Part shown: piece after piece, positions 44,665 to 64,000 of the stretch | How positions within the stretch are numbered: position 1 is the stretch's first letter | Layout of the letters: the number at the start of each line of letters is the position of its first letter | DNA from: Aquila chrysaetos chrysaetos | Lineage: Eukaryota > Chordata > Aves > Accipitriformes > Accipitridae | NCBI RefSeq assembly: GCF_900496995.4 | Contig: NW_024470384.1 | Location: 124,001 to 188,000 of the forward strand | Reading direction: 5' to 3' | DNA: 64,000 nucleotides | Notes under the pieces: model-generated | Seen by the model: the letters and a program-made list of their open reading frames with translations, nothing else | Databases searched by the model: none | Told to the model about the DNA's origin: nothing | Program-made: the position numbers and the translations under genes

Positions 44665-44725
44665 GCCCGCCCCCCCCCCCCCAAATCACACCCACATGGC
44701 CCCAAAATGGGTTTAAAATTCTGCG

Positions 44726-44731
44726 TTTAAT
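44726..44731 (-). terminator. RAD23A: RAD23A poly(A) signal (ATTAAA)
   Basis: TTTAAT on the plus strand, about 380 bp past the RAD23A stop and 62 bp beyond the convergent GADD45GIP1 stop. Confidence 0.6.
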
Positions 44732-45107
44732 CTCTTCCCCCGAATTGTGGTTCTTCCCGCGCTGCTGCCCCCCCACCCCCCGGGGCCAAACGGGAGAGGG
44801 GGGGATGAGGGGGGTGTCGGGGGAACAGGAGAAAGCGGTTTGCAGAGCACCCCCCCCAGTGTGGGGGGGCTCCAGGGCCTCCACCAATTGCTGCTGCTAC
44901 CTCAGGGCGTGGCGGGGCTGGGGCCCAGTGGGGGTCCCAGTCCTGCCCCTCCCCGAAAGGCAGAGCCGCACCCACAGCCCCGGGAGGGCTGTGCAGAACT
45001 GTGTCCCCCCCCCGTGCTGTGGGTCCCCCCCAGGAGAGAGTGTGGGCCCCGTGCCCTCCCCCCTCCCCCCAGAGGTGGGGGGAGGGTGGGGGGCGCCTGC
45101 CCCCGCC

Positions 45108-48787
<3,680 letters not shown>

Positions 48788-49053
48788 GGCGCGGCGGCGG
48801 CTCCTCCCGGCGGCCCCACAACATGCAACTCACGCCGCCGCCATCTTAGGCGCCCCGCCGCTTCCGCCACGTGACGCGCGGCCGGAATTGCGTCACCGCG
48901 CGGGCCCTACCCGCCTTCGCCTCCGTCACGTGACGCTGGGACAGGCGCGGCCCCGTCACGTGAGGCGCGCAGCGGCACAAAATGGCGGTGGCGGCGGGAA
49001 GATGGCGCGGGCGGAGGGAACAGAGCGGAGGCGGCGGCCGGGACGAGCGTTAA
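48788..49053 (-). promoter_or_regulatory. RAD23A: RAD23A promoter with three E-boxes and YY1 site
   Basis: CACGTG occurs at 48868, 48927 and 48957. The middle copy lies in the perfect palindrome GTCACGTGAC (48925-48934), the CLEAR/E-box consensus of TFEB/MITF/USF. GCCGCCATCTT (YY1, minus orientation) lies at about 48837-48847, and CTTCCGCC is adjacent. Further AAAATGGCGG and AAGATGGCG copies lie at 48980-49010. Confidence 0.7.
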
Positions 49054-49059
49054 TTTAAT
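49054..49059 (-). terminator. CALR: CALR poly(A) signal (ATTAAA)
   Basis: TTTAAT on the plus strand, 268 bp past the CALR stop and just upstream of the RAD23A promoter. Confidence 0.7.
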
Positions 49060-49326
49060 AGAAACCAGATCGCGACACCCGTACAGTCACGTGCGCCCGC
49101 GGAGCCGCACCCCCCGCCGGTACCGGGGGGGTTCTCACCCCCCCCCCCCCCCCCCCCCGCCCCCGCGGTACCGTGCCCGGCACCATTCCTGAGTCCTCGC
49201 CCCGCGGGGGGCCCGGCCCGGCCCCCGCTCCCGCGGCCGGGCGGGCGGCGGCGCCCATAGAAAAGAGTCCAGGTCTCACAGAGACATTACGGTCCCGCCC
49301 CGGGGCCGGCCGGGCCACACCGCCCC

Positions 49327-52275
49327 TCACAGCTCATCCCGCGGGGCCACCTCCTCAGCCTCGGCCTCAGGCTCCTCCTCATCCTCCTCCTCCTCCTCCT
49401 CCCCGTCCCCCTCCTCATCCCCCTCCTCCTCCTTCTGCTGCTTCTCCTCCTCCTCCTGCTTCTTCCGCTGCTCCTCATCCTGCTGCTCCTTCATCTTCCT
49501 CTCTGCCTCCTGCAGGACATGGCATAGGTCACTGGGGGTCAGCAGGGGGTCCCAGGGTGCAACCCCATCCCCTCCCCTACCTTGGTGGCCCCCCAGGTCT
49601 CATTCCCGATCTCCTCCGCCAGCTTCTCGTCATCCGTGATGAGGAAGTTATCGAAGATGGTGCCAGACTTCACCTGTGGGGGATGGGGGGGGTCAGGGGG
49701 GAGCACACAGGACCCAGGGGGGGTCTCCACCACATCACCCACCTGCCAGAGGTCGAGGCCGATGACACCAAAGCTGTCATAGGCATAGAGGTGGGGGTCA
49801 GGGCTGTACTCAGGGTTGTCGATCTCAGGATGCACCCACTTCCCCTTGTAGTCAGGATTGTCAATCTGCTGGGGCCTCCACTCACCCTGGGGGGGGGGGG
49901 GGGGGGGGGGGGTCAGGCAGGCACAGCAAGGCACAGCCCATGCCCTAGAGACCCCCCCAGACCCCAGCCTCACCTTGTACTCAGGGTTCTGGATGACGGG
50001 GGGCTCCCACTCCCCATCCATCTCCTCATCCCAGTCCTCCGGCTTCTTGGCATCAGGGTCAGGGATATGTTCTGGCTTGTCCCAGTCCTGGGGGGGGGGG
50101 CCGGGCAGGGTCAGGGCACTGCCATGCCCCCCCACTCCAAGCCCCCCCCCCCCCCCCCCAGAGCCCTCACCCACCTCAGGCTTGGTGTCCTCAGGGTCAT
50201 CGATCTTGGCCCGCTCATCCCAGTCATCAGGTTTCCGGGCCTCAGGGTCCTTGATCTTCCTGGGGGGCAAGAAGTCCCAGTCCTCCTCCAGGCTGCCCGA
50301 TTCCACCCGCCCATTGTCGATCTTCACCTCATAGGTGTTGTCAGGCCGGACCACCAGCGTGTAGAGGTGGGTGAACTCATCATCCTGCAGGGAGGGGCAG
50401 CTCAGCAGGGTCTAGGACATCCCCCCCCCCTCCCTGTGGCAGGGCCAAGCCCCTCACACCCCCCACCCACCCACCTTGCAGCGGATGTCCTTGTTGATCA
50501 GGACGTTCTTCCCCTTATAGCTGAAGATGACATGGACCTTCTTGGTGCCAGGGCCACAGATATCGGGGCCTGGGGAAGATAGGGGGGTGAGGGGGGCCCC
50601 CTGCACACTGCCACAGGGGGCCACGGAGAGGGGGGGGGGGCCAGGGACCCACCGAACATGATGTTGTACTCGGAGTCACCATGCATGTCCTCCTGGTTCA
50701 GGCTGGCCGGGAAGAGCTTGACATAGCCACCACCGCAGTCGATGTTCTGCTCATGCTTCACCGTGAACTGCACCACCAGTGTCTTGTCCCGGTTGCTGAA
50801 GGGCTCAAAGCGGGAGGAGATGGCGTAGAACCGGGCATCCTGGCTTGTCTGGATCCCTGTGGGACGTGGGTGTGTTGGGGCAAGGGAACGCCCGGTCCCA
50901 GGGGTCCCCACCCAGCACAGCCCAGCTGTCCCCCTCACCTTTGTCCTTCTCAGCATCACCGTAAAACTTCCCAGCAGTGAGGACGAACCGGCCATAGTCA
51001 GGCTTGTGCTTCGATTCCACCCACCGGCGGGTCCAGGCATCTGCAGGAGAGGAGTGCTCAGGACCACAAGCCCCCTCCCCACAGCTGGGGAGTCTGTTCT
51101 GCACCTGCCCCCCCGCCCCCCCCCCCAATGCAGAGCTGGAAGCAGGGCAGGTCCCAGCTGGGCCCATCACACTCCAAAGGAGCCCATCAAGGAGGGCTGC
51201 CCACCTGCACCCACAGCCAGAGCTGGGGACCTAGAGGAGCCCATCAAGGAGGGCTGCCCACCTGCACCCACAGCCAGAGCTGGGGATCCCCACATTGCTC
51301 CTCCTCCCAGTGCTGGGTGCCCCAGAGGGAGCTCAGGTCTTTGGGTGTCTTTTGGTGTGGGGCTGCAGAAGGATTTGGGATACTAGGGAAGGACAAACCC
51401 CCAGCACAAGCCACCTCTTGTCTGGCCTCCCCATATGGGGAACAGCCCAGCCCCCAAATGTCACCCTCCAGTGAGGAGGCCCTACCCCTTGGGGGGCCCC
51501 CACTCCTGGCAGCCCCCATCCACTGCCTCTCTGGCCCCCCAAGCTGGGGGGGCCTCTCAGCCCCCTGTATCCTCCCAGGGCCTCATTCCCCAGCCCAGGG
51601 CAGACCTCCTACACAAAGTTCTCCTCAGGACCCCCCATTCAAGTGGGCCCTGATCCCTCCCTCTGTCTTTCTCCTGACTCCCACCCCTCTCCTAGATATC
51701 TCAGCCCCCCTTATCTCCCCCAGCTCTACCCAAGGACTGACCCAGAGCCCTCAGCAACCCCCCCCCCCCCCAATGACCCCTACCCTCCTCAGCCCCAATC
51801 CTTCATCTACCATATGACCCTCATTCTCCCCAGCACAGGTGAGACCCCTAACCCCCCCCACCCTTCCTGTACTCCCCCCATAACCAGGATACCTGCTACC
51901 ATAGGCCCTGCCCTGCAGCTCAGGGGAGGCATCCTGGCTCTCCCGTGCACTCGTTCATCTCAGGGAACACCCTGGGTCATCACAGCCACCTCCCTCACCT
52001 CGGGGAAGTCCCTCTCAAGCCTCTATACCTCAGGGGACCCCCCAGCCTCCCCCCACCTCAGGGACCTGCTCTAGGTCCCCTTCACCTCAGGGGACCCCAC
52101 GGATCCCCACAGGCCCCGCCCTCACCTCAACCCTCTCCCGCCCAAGGCACCCCCGGCCCGGCCCGGCCCCCCCCTCACCTCCGTCACCGAACTCCTCCCG
52201 GAAGAACTGGGTGGGCCCAGCCGCCGCCAGCGCCAGGAGAGCGCCGAGCGCGACAGGGAGGCTGAGGCGGCTCAT
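49327..52275 (-). CDS. CALR: CALR, calreticulin
   Basis: ER-lumen lectin chaperone and calcium buffer. Exons on the minus strand: 52275-52179, 51040-50939, 50856-50653, 50569-50475, 50384-50175, 50087-49974, 49886-49743, 49673-49581, 49509-49327; all phases agree, 413 residues (human 417). Signal peptide [20 protein letters not shown]-domain cysteines in [12 protein letters not shown] and [10 protein letters not shown]-domain with three KPEDWD-type repeats then three GEWxPxxIxNPxY repeats. The tail is a Glu/Asp-rich calcium-binding segment. The retrieval signal reads RDEL, not KDEL. The promoter has a TATA box and an ER-stress element. Confidence 0.98.
51178..51287. repeat. 57-bp tandem duplication in CALR intron 1
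   Basis: Two virtually identical copies (starting AGGAGCCCATCAAGGAGGGC) at 57-bp period; near identity implies a recent duplication. Confidence 0.9.
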
Positions 52276-52366
52276 GGCGGCTGTCCCACACGGCGCTGCC
52301 CCGTCGCTCGCTCCCTCCCGGCCCGGCGGCACCCGGCACTGCGGAGGGGGGCGGCGGCGGCGCCGC

Positions 52367-52374
52367 TTTTTATA
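52367..52374 (-). promoter_or_regulatory. CALR: CALR TATA box
   Basis: TATAAAAA on the minus strand about 90 bp before the start codon. It predicts a transcription start near 52340. Confidence 0.7.
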
Positions 52375-52397
52375 CGCCCGCCGCCCCTCGGCCCGCC

Positions 52398-52549
52398 CCT
52401 GGCCCCGGCCCATTGGCCCGCGCCCGCATAGGGCCCGCTCCCATTGGCCGGCCGCCCGCTGGCCCGCGGCGACGGCGCCCCCGAACGTTGGCGTCCCAGA
52501 TGGCCGCTTCCCATTGGCTGAGCGCGACGGCCAATGAGGAGCGACCACG
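52398..52549. promoter_or_regulatory. CALR: CALR CCAAT boxes and ER-stress response element
   Basis: CCAAT-N9-CCACG at 52531-52549 is an exact ERSE, the NF-Y/ATF6 site of ER-chaperone promoters. Minus-strand CCAAT boxes at 52412, 52443 and 52513 are also present; the one at 52412 forms a one-mismatch ERSE with CCAGG. Mammalian CALR promoters carry several ERSEs. Confidence 0.8.
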
Positions 52550-53371
52550 CGTTCGGAGGGAGACGCCCCCCCCTCCCGCGGGCTCCTGTCCTCCCTCCGT
52601 GGGGTGCGTCACCGCAGTCACGTGGGGCCAGGCTCTCTTAAAGAACCCGGCCTCCTGCGGACCACGTGGGGGGTGGTGCTTGCCATCCCGTAGTGGCACC
52701 GGGAAGAGGGTTGGGGCCCTGACATGGCAGGGGAATGCGGGGGGGGGGGGGGGGGGGGGGACGGACACTCGGGACAGGGGGTCTCCTTCTGGTCTCAGGG
52801 ATTTATGACCTAATACGGAGCTGTGATGCAATGATGATGCAGTATGGCCCAATGATGTCATAGCACATGCAAAACCCAGGAAGGTGCAGGCCGGGGGGCT
52901 GTGCTAATGAAGCTCTGGTGTCCCCCGGATTTGGCCCCAAGGGCCGTTGTCATGGTGACAGGGGGCCTGGGGTCAGTGTCACCGCAGCAACAGGCCGGCA
53001 AACCGGGACAGTCGTTGCCATGGTGATGGGTCTGGGGGCGACGGGGGGGGGGGGCGTCGCTTGCGCCACTGCCAGCACTCGCTGGCACAGGGTGGGGCAG
53101 GGAACCGGCCTGCCACTGCACGGGGACCCTCGCAGGCCCAGGGTGCGCGCAGGGGTACGTGGCAAAGTCGCCTAGCGCCTCATGGCGTCACTCTGCAGCC
53201 TCACGACGTCACGGCCCTCCCGCAGCACCTGGCGGTCTCCCCGTCCCAAAGGCAACCGTGGGCCCCTGTCACGCTCAAGATGGTGCCTCGCCACACTCAA
53301 GATGGCGCCCGCCGCGCCCCGCCCCGCGCCGGCGCTTCCGGCCGGCGCGGGGAGCGCTTCCGGTCGCCGCG
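52550..53371. promoter_or_regulatory. FARSA: CALR-FARSA divergent intergenic region and FARSA promoter
   Basis: Holds a G run of over 20 bases at 52738-52760 and TGATG-rich text (52822-52862). A tandem pair of YY1-like CTCAAGATGG sites lies near 53276 and 53298, and two CTTCCGG ETS sites just upstream of the FARSA ATG. No other gene found. Confidence 0.55.
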
Positions 53372-56542
<3,171 letters not shown>

Positions 56543-56572
56543 ACCCCGTCCTGCCCACAGGGGTGCCCCCTC

Positions 56573-56578
56573 AATAAA
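56573..56578 (+). terminator. FARSA: FARSA poly(A) signal (AATAAA)
   Basis: Canonical hexamer only 31 bp after the stop codon, so the 3'UTR is very short. Confidence 0.85.
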
Positions 56579-57305
56579 GCCCCTTTGTCCAGCCGGGTGC
56601 CTGTGTCTGTGCCGGGACAGGGACCACGCGTGGGGTGGCGCTCGGGGCGAGGGGGGCGTTTGCTGTTGCCGGGGGGCCCCACAGCCTCACACAGCTCTGA
56701 AAGGAGCTGCACCCACAGATGCTCCAGCCCTGCGGCCATGACCGCGGCTCCCCACGACCCTCCGGGGTGCCTCAGCCTGGCGGCCCCACGCCGGGGCACC
56801 TCCTCGCTCCTCAACCGGCCTCCCCCGCCCACAGGCCGCCCCCCGATGGGCCCCGACAGTACCGTCTCCCGGCGCCATCGCGGCTCCGTCTCCTCAGCGC
56901 CCGGCACAGCCCTTCCCGCCTTTTCCCGCGCCGCCTTTCATTGGCCGCCCCCGTCGCCCAGGCGGGCGCCGATTGGCCGGCGCAGGTGCCCGTCGCCCAC
57001 CGAGACCCCGCCCACCGTGCTCTCCTCAGCGCCGTGAGGGGCGGCTGCGGGTCCCGCTTCACCGCTCCCGGGCTCCGGCCAGCGCGGGTCCCCGGTCCGG
57101 TGCCTGGCCACTCTGCCCCGGGCCCCACTTCCCCAGCCGCCCCCCCCGGGTCCCCAGTCGCGGCAGTGGGACCCCCCTGGGGCTGAGCGTAGGCCCCGAG
57201 CAGCAGTACCGGAGCCAGGCGGGTCCTTCCCCACCCAGCGACCCCACCGAACCTGGCTGTGCCCCAGTCCCCGGTCCCCGACGGCCGCCTGCCCCCAGGG
57301 TGTGT
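56579..57305 (+). promoter_or_regulatory. SYCE2: SYCE2 promoter region
   Basis: 730 bp CpG-rich stretch between FARSA and SYCE2. It contains TTCCCGCC and TTTTCCCGCG (E2F-type, 56913-56930) and two ATTGG boxes (56940, 56972). E2F6-type sites are typical of promoters silenced in somatic cells and active in meiosis, which suits this gene; that link is inference. Confidence 0.5.
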
Positions 57306-58854
57306 ATGTCACGAAAGGAGCACGAGGGGCCCGAGCTGGAGGCGGCGGCGGGCGACAGCCCCTTCGTAGGGCTGGGCAGAGACGAGCCCCCCAGCGAAGA
57401 CCCCGACAGGTAACACATTTTCCACTCTCCGTTGCCTCGCACTTTTGACCTAAATTGGTGAAAAAAGAGCATACAGGGAGTGACAACCCCACAGGCAGTG
57501 CAGCGAGGGGTGTCCTGGGTGACACACACATCCCCTCGTCCACGAGCTGCCACATTCATTAGCGGGGTTCCCAATGTTTCCCAGTTAATGTGACCAGCCG
57601 GCCAGGCTGTCCCCTCCCTGGCCAGGGCAGAGCACGGCCCCATCCCTGTGGGGTGCGTGCCCCTGATGCGCAGGTCCTGTGTTTTGGCCGAGGACGGAGG
57701 TGCTGCCCACGGCCCCACGGCCCAGCACGGAAGCAGCGCTGGACGGCCAGGCCTCCCGGTACTTCGCGGCGCTAGATGCCAGCGTCGGGGGCCTGCAGCA
57801 GCGCACGCAGCAGCTGATCGACAGGGTGAATGACAGCCGCAAGGAGGACCACACCGTGATGAGCAGCTTCAGGGAGAGCCTGCTGCTGAAGGTGGGGGCC
57901 AGGGAACGGTGGGGGGCTGCTGGCGCAGGGGGGAGTGGTGGGTGAGGACACCCCAGCCCACGCCAGCCCCTTGCTGCTGAGCAGGGCTGCACAGCCATGC
58001 GGTCTCTACTTGATGTGTTTAATCGCATTATTCTGCCCGAATTAGCGGCAGGCTGGGGGGCGGTGAGACAAGGTGTCATGGGGAGGGAGTGCCGTGCGAG
58101 CAGCCTCTTGCAGGGCACCGGCGCCAGCTGCAGAGCCTGGTGTGCTGTATGCACCGGTGCTTGCTGCTGTGGTGGGGGAAGTGCCCACAGCCCCTTCTGG
58201 GGCGGCTGCAGCCGCCTCCAGCCCCGCTTTGGGGAGCGGAGGGGACACCAATGGCTCCCCTGTCCCTGTGCAGCCGCTGGCTGCCCTCGGCGTCCTCGCT
58301 TGGCTGCGCACCGTGCCGGACTTTGCTCCCGCTGGCGTCCCTGCAGCCGGGGGGGCCATGCCGGCAGGGCAGGAGGGGAGGCTCCCGCAGGCCCACACAC
58401 AGATGGCGGCCCGGCCTTGGCAGCTGCAGCCCGCGGTGACCCGGCATTTGATGGCTACTGTGGTCGGCTCTCCGGCTACCGTGGGCGCAGCTGGCAGCGG
58501 CAGCAGCCAAGCCAGGCCGGGAGCTGCGCCAGCCCGGGCGGCTGCAGCTGCCACCCCCCCTCTGGGGATGGCAGCCGGGTGCCGGCCGTGCCAGCAACGC
58601 TGCCCACCCCCGCGCCCCGGCAAGAGCCGTTTCCCCCCTTTTCTGCCCCGGCGCGGCAGGTCTCGGGCCTGGCAGAGCAGCTGGAGGAGCGGCTCTTCCA
58701 CCTCTACGGCCTCCACAACGAGCTGATCCAGGAGCGGCTGCAGGAGCTAGCAGAGGTGATGGAACGGGTGGGGCAGGCTGAGGCCGAGCTCCGGCAGGTC
58801 TGCCGCACCGTGGAGGCAGCCTACCACGACCTCTGCCTGCAGCCCGAGACCTGA
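57306..58854 (+). CDS. SYCE2: SYCE2, synaptonemal complex central element protein 2
   Basis: Meiotic protein that polymerises with TEX12 into the central element backbone. Exons 57306-57409, 57693-57891 and 58660-58854 give exactly 498 nt, 165 residues. The acceptor before 57693 (CCGAG) is chosen because it alone keeps phase; the stronger-looking CAG at 57673 does not. Recognisable helical core: RYFAALDASVGGLQQRTQQL, DRVNDSRKEDHTVM, then LAEQLEERLFHLYGLHNELI and LRQVCRTVEAAYHDLCLQPE. Human SYCE2 (218 residues) has a longer tail after LCLQPE; here it stops at LCLQPET. The start MSRKEHEGPELEAAAG is not conserved and could be one of several. Confidence 0.88.
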
Positions 58855-59043
58855 GCAAGGCCTCAAATGCACAGAGGCCCCCCCAAATCCCGCGGGAGCC
58901 CCCCCCAGCCCTGTGGCAGCCCGCCTGCCCTGTGAGTGGGGCCTGTGTTGCCCACTGCTGCTGTGCCAGGGCGGCTGCAAGCGGGAAAGGGGGACTGGCC
59001 CAAAAGGGCTTTTCTGTTGCTGTTGGTGTTTGGGTTTAGCACA

Positions 59044-59049
59044 AATAAA
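59044..59049 (+). terminator. SYCE2: SYCE2 poly(A) signal (AATAAA)
   Basis: 190 bp after the stop; SYCE2 and GCDH 3' ends converge 215 bp apart. Confidence 0.8.
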
Positions 59050-59263
59050 AAGAGCAAAAACCCCAAAGGCTGAATCCAGGGGGCTGCCAGGGCTCTGCCG
59101 CCGGCTTGCTTCTGGCCGCTTGCCGGGGCAAAACCCGGCCGTACACAGCATGTGCTGAAGCCGGATCCCCTCCCAGTGGCAGAGTTGTGTCCTGGCGGGT
59201 TAATTAATGCTGATGAGGCTCGCGCTGATGAACAGAGGCTGGCATGGGGTGGCTTTTCCATCT

Positions 59264-59269
59264 TTTATT
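59264..59269 (-). terminator. GCDH: GCDH poly(A) signal (AATAAA)
   Basis: TTTATT on the plus strand, about 350 bp past the GCDH stop. Confidence 0.8.
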
Positions 59270-59357
59270 GGCGAGCGGCCACGAGGACAGCAAAGGCACT
59301 GGGGCAGTTCACTGGCCAAGAGGCTCTGCGGCAGAGCCCGGCACAACCGGGCTGCCA

Positions 59358-59462
59358 GGTCCCATCAGTGACACCAAGTCCTGTCAGTGACAGCGGGTCT
59401 GTTCGGCAATACCTTGTCCAGTCAGCAACACCAAGTCCCATCAGTGACATGGGTCCAGTCCT
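59358..59462. repeat. CCCATCAGTGACACCAAGTC repeat in the GCDH 3'UTR
   Basis: Four imperfect copies of a unit like CCATCAGTGACACCAAGTCC within about 105 bp. Confidence 0.65.
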
Positions 59463-59556
59463 GGGCGCTGCCTCCTCGAGTCCTTCCCCACGAGGAGCAG
59501 ACGCGTCCCCCATTGGTGACATCCTGGCCCCACCAGCGGCAGCACGAGGCCAGTCA

Positions 59557-62739
<3,183 letters not shown>

Positions 62740-63249
62740 GGGGGCCTGGGGGGGGGGGGGGACGACGGGACGGGACGGCAGCTGGTCCAGGGACCCCCAA
62801 CTGCCACCCCCAGGGATCCCCCCAACCACTCCCCTAGAGGTCCCCAAGACCCTTAAATACCCCCAGGGCCCCCCCTGCTGCCCCGCCCCCCCAACTGACC
62901 CCGATCCCCCCCCAACGGCCACAGGCCCCCCCCCGCACCGTACGAGCTCGGCGGCGGCGAACGGGCCCGGAGGAGCCCTCGGCCGTGACGTCCCGGGGGG
63001 GTGGGGTGGGGCGTGACGAGGGGCGTGACGTTAACTCTTGCCTGCCCGGGCTCCGGGGTGGGGCCCAGGGCTGCGGGACCCCCAGACCACCGCCCGGACA
63101 GAGCCGGGGGGGAGCGGGGGGGGGGGTTGGGGGATTTCGGGGGCCGGGGGGGTCCCCAGGACTGCGGCTGCGGCGCGATGACGTCTCGTGACCCCCCCCC
63201 CACCCCGTCCCCATGGAGGCACACGTCGTGGGATCGGTGCTGTACAGGC
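62740..63249 (-). promoter_or_regulatory. GCDH: GCDH promoter region
   Basis: CpG-rich 500 bp upstream of the GCDH start, ending at the next gene's poly(A) signal. TGACGTCCC near 62984, GGGGCGTGAC repeats near 63008-63030, long G runs. No other gene seen. Confidence 0.45.
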
Positions 63250-63255
63250 TTTATT
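63250..63255 (-). terminator. poly(A) signal of an unidentified minus-strand gene
   Basis: AATAAA on the minus strand followed by GCCTGTACAGCACC, a normal cleavage context. It implies a gene entering from the right edge. Confidence 0.55.
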
Positions 63256-64000
63256 GGTCCCCCGGGCCCCCCCGGCCCCCCCTGTCCCGGGGGCGGGGCG
63301 TTTGCATAGCGAGAATGGGGGGCGTGATGATGTCACGGGGGGATGGTGAAGTCACCTGCTTGGCCGGCCCTTGCAGTGATGCCAGTTGCTGTAGTGTGAC
63401 ATCACTGCGTACCTGGGATGCGTCAGCCCCGCTCGGTGACCTCACGGCGGCGACATCACCGCTCGGCACCAGTCATTGCCCCCACCCCACTGTCACCACA
63501 GCTGTGACATCACCATTCCCACGCCTTCGGTTACATCAGAGGTGTGACAGCAGCACCCCTGTTACATGATAACTGTGACATCACCACTCCTACACCATCA
63601 GGGACACCGTAACTGTGACATCGTCAAATCCACACCACCACCACCACCACCGACACCGTAGCTGTGACATCACCATTCCCACGCCTTCGGTTACATCAGA
63701 GGTGTGACAGCAGCACCCCTGTTACATAACTGTGACATCACCACTCCTACACCATCAGGGACACCGTAACTGTGACATCGTCAAATCCACACCACCACCA
63801 CCACCACCGACACCGTAGCTGTGACATCACCACTCCACTGGCACCAGTTGTGGCATCACTTTCACTCCCCAGTGGCCACTGCCACTGTGATGTCACGGCT
63901 CCCCCTCCCCGAGTGACATCAGAGCTGTGCCCTCGCCCCTCCCACCCCATCTGTGACATCACCGCTGTGACATCAGCGAGGCAAGAACCAGGGGCAAATG
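63256..64000 (-). other. probable 3'UTR of the gene beyond the right edge
   Basis: No conserved coding exon found on either strand. Dominated by TGACATCA-type motifs and a large tandem duplication. In human KLF1 lies next to GCDH, but the inverted-block orientation predicts KLF1 on the plus strand, so I do not assign it. Confidence 0.4.
63501..63840 (+). repeat. 160-bp tandem duplication rich in GTGACATCA
   Basis: Copy one 63501-63660 and copy two 63661-63817 look identical apart from a 3-bp difference (TTACATGATAACTG versus TTACATAACTG). A third begins at 63818 and diverges after about 20 bp. Each copy holds three or four RYRACATCA sites and a (CCA)6-7 run. Confidence 0.9.

Noticed and set aside
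57674-57692. CAG acceptor at 57673 for SYCE2 exon 2
   Set aside because: Looks stronger but leaves the downstream conserved helix out of frame; the CCGAG acceptor at 57691-57692 keeps phase.
63256-64000. KLF1 as the gene at the right edge
   Set aside because: No zinc-finger exon is visible, and the expected strand for KLF1 in this inverted block is opposite to the poly(A) signal seen.

Overview
The window is gene-dense, extremely GC-rich vertebrate DNA with tiny introns, many G/C homopolymers and minisatellites, and almost no recognisable transposons. This suggests a bird microchromosome (dot chromosome). The genes are the avian counterparts of human 19p13.2-p13.13. Their identities come from my recognition of translated exons; no database search was run.

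Layout, left to right: ELAVL3 5' end (-, partial), ZNF653 (-), ECSIT (-), CNN1 (+), ELOF1 (-), ACP5 (-), NFIX (-, about 20 kb with its 3'UTR, the only gene here with large introns), GADD45GIP1 (+), RAD23A (-), CALR (-), FARSA (+), SYCE2 (+), GCDH (-), and the 3' end of an unidentified minus-strand gene. ELAVL3-ZNF653-ECSIT-CNN1-ELOF1-ACP5 keeps the human order. NFIX-GADD45GIP1-RAD23A-CALR-FARSA-SYCE2-GCDH is a second human block, joined here directly to ACP5 and without a visible DAND5. Splice sites were placed by eye. Complete reading frames of family-typical length result for ECSIT, CNN1, ELOF1, NFIX, GADD45GIP1, CALR, FARSA and SYCE2. ACP5 (two places), RAD23A and GCDH close to family-typical length only if single extra bases in or near G/C runs are ignored. 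ZNF653 also carries one, and one of its exon junctions stays unresolved.

The genes are mostly independent housekeeping or tissue genes: RNA binding, transcription, mitochondrial complex I and mitoribosome assembly, smooth-muscle contraction, osteoclast phosphatase, DNA repair shuttle, ER chaperone, tRNA charging, synaptonemal complex and lysine catabolism. Regulatory logic is readable at several: intronic CArG boxes in CNN1, an ER-stress element at CALR, a triple E-box/CLEAR promoter at RAD23A, and two alternative first exons in NFIX.

The most unusual signals are: (1) intronic tandem arrays that repeat the edge of the neighbouring exon, splice site included, in five genes; (2) nine GCCAAT boxes within 328 bp of an NFIX intron; (3) seven octamer-like motifs in 275 bp of another NFIX intron; (4) a dispersed near-palindromic 17-mer (GGACCCAGGCGTCCGGG type), very common up to about 48.3 kb and not seen after it.
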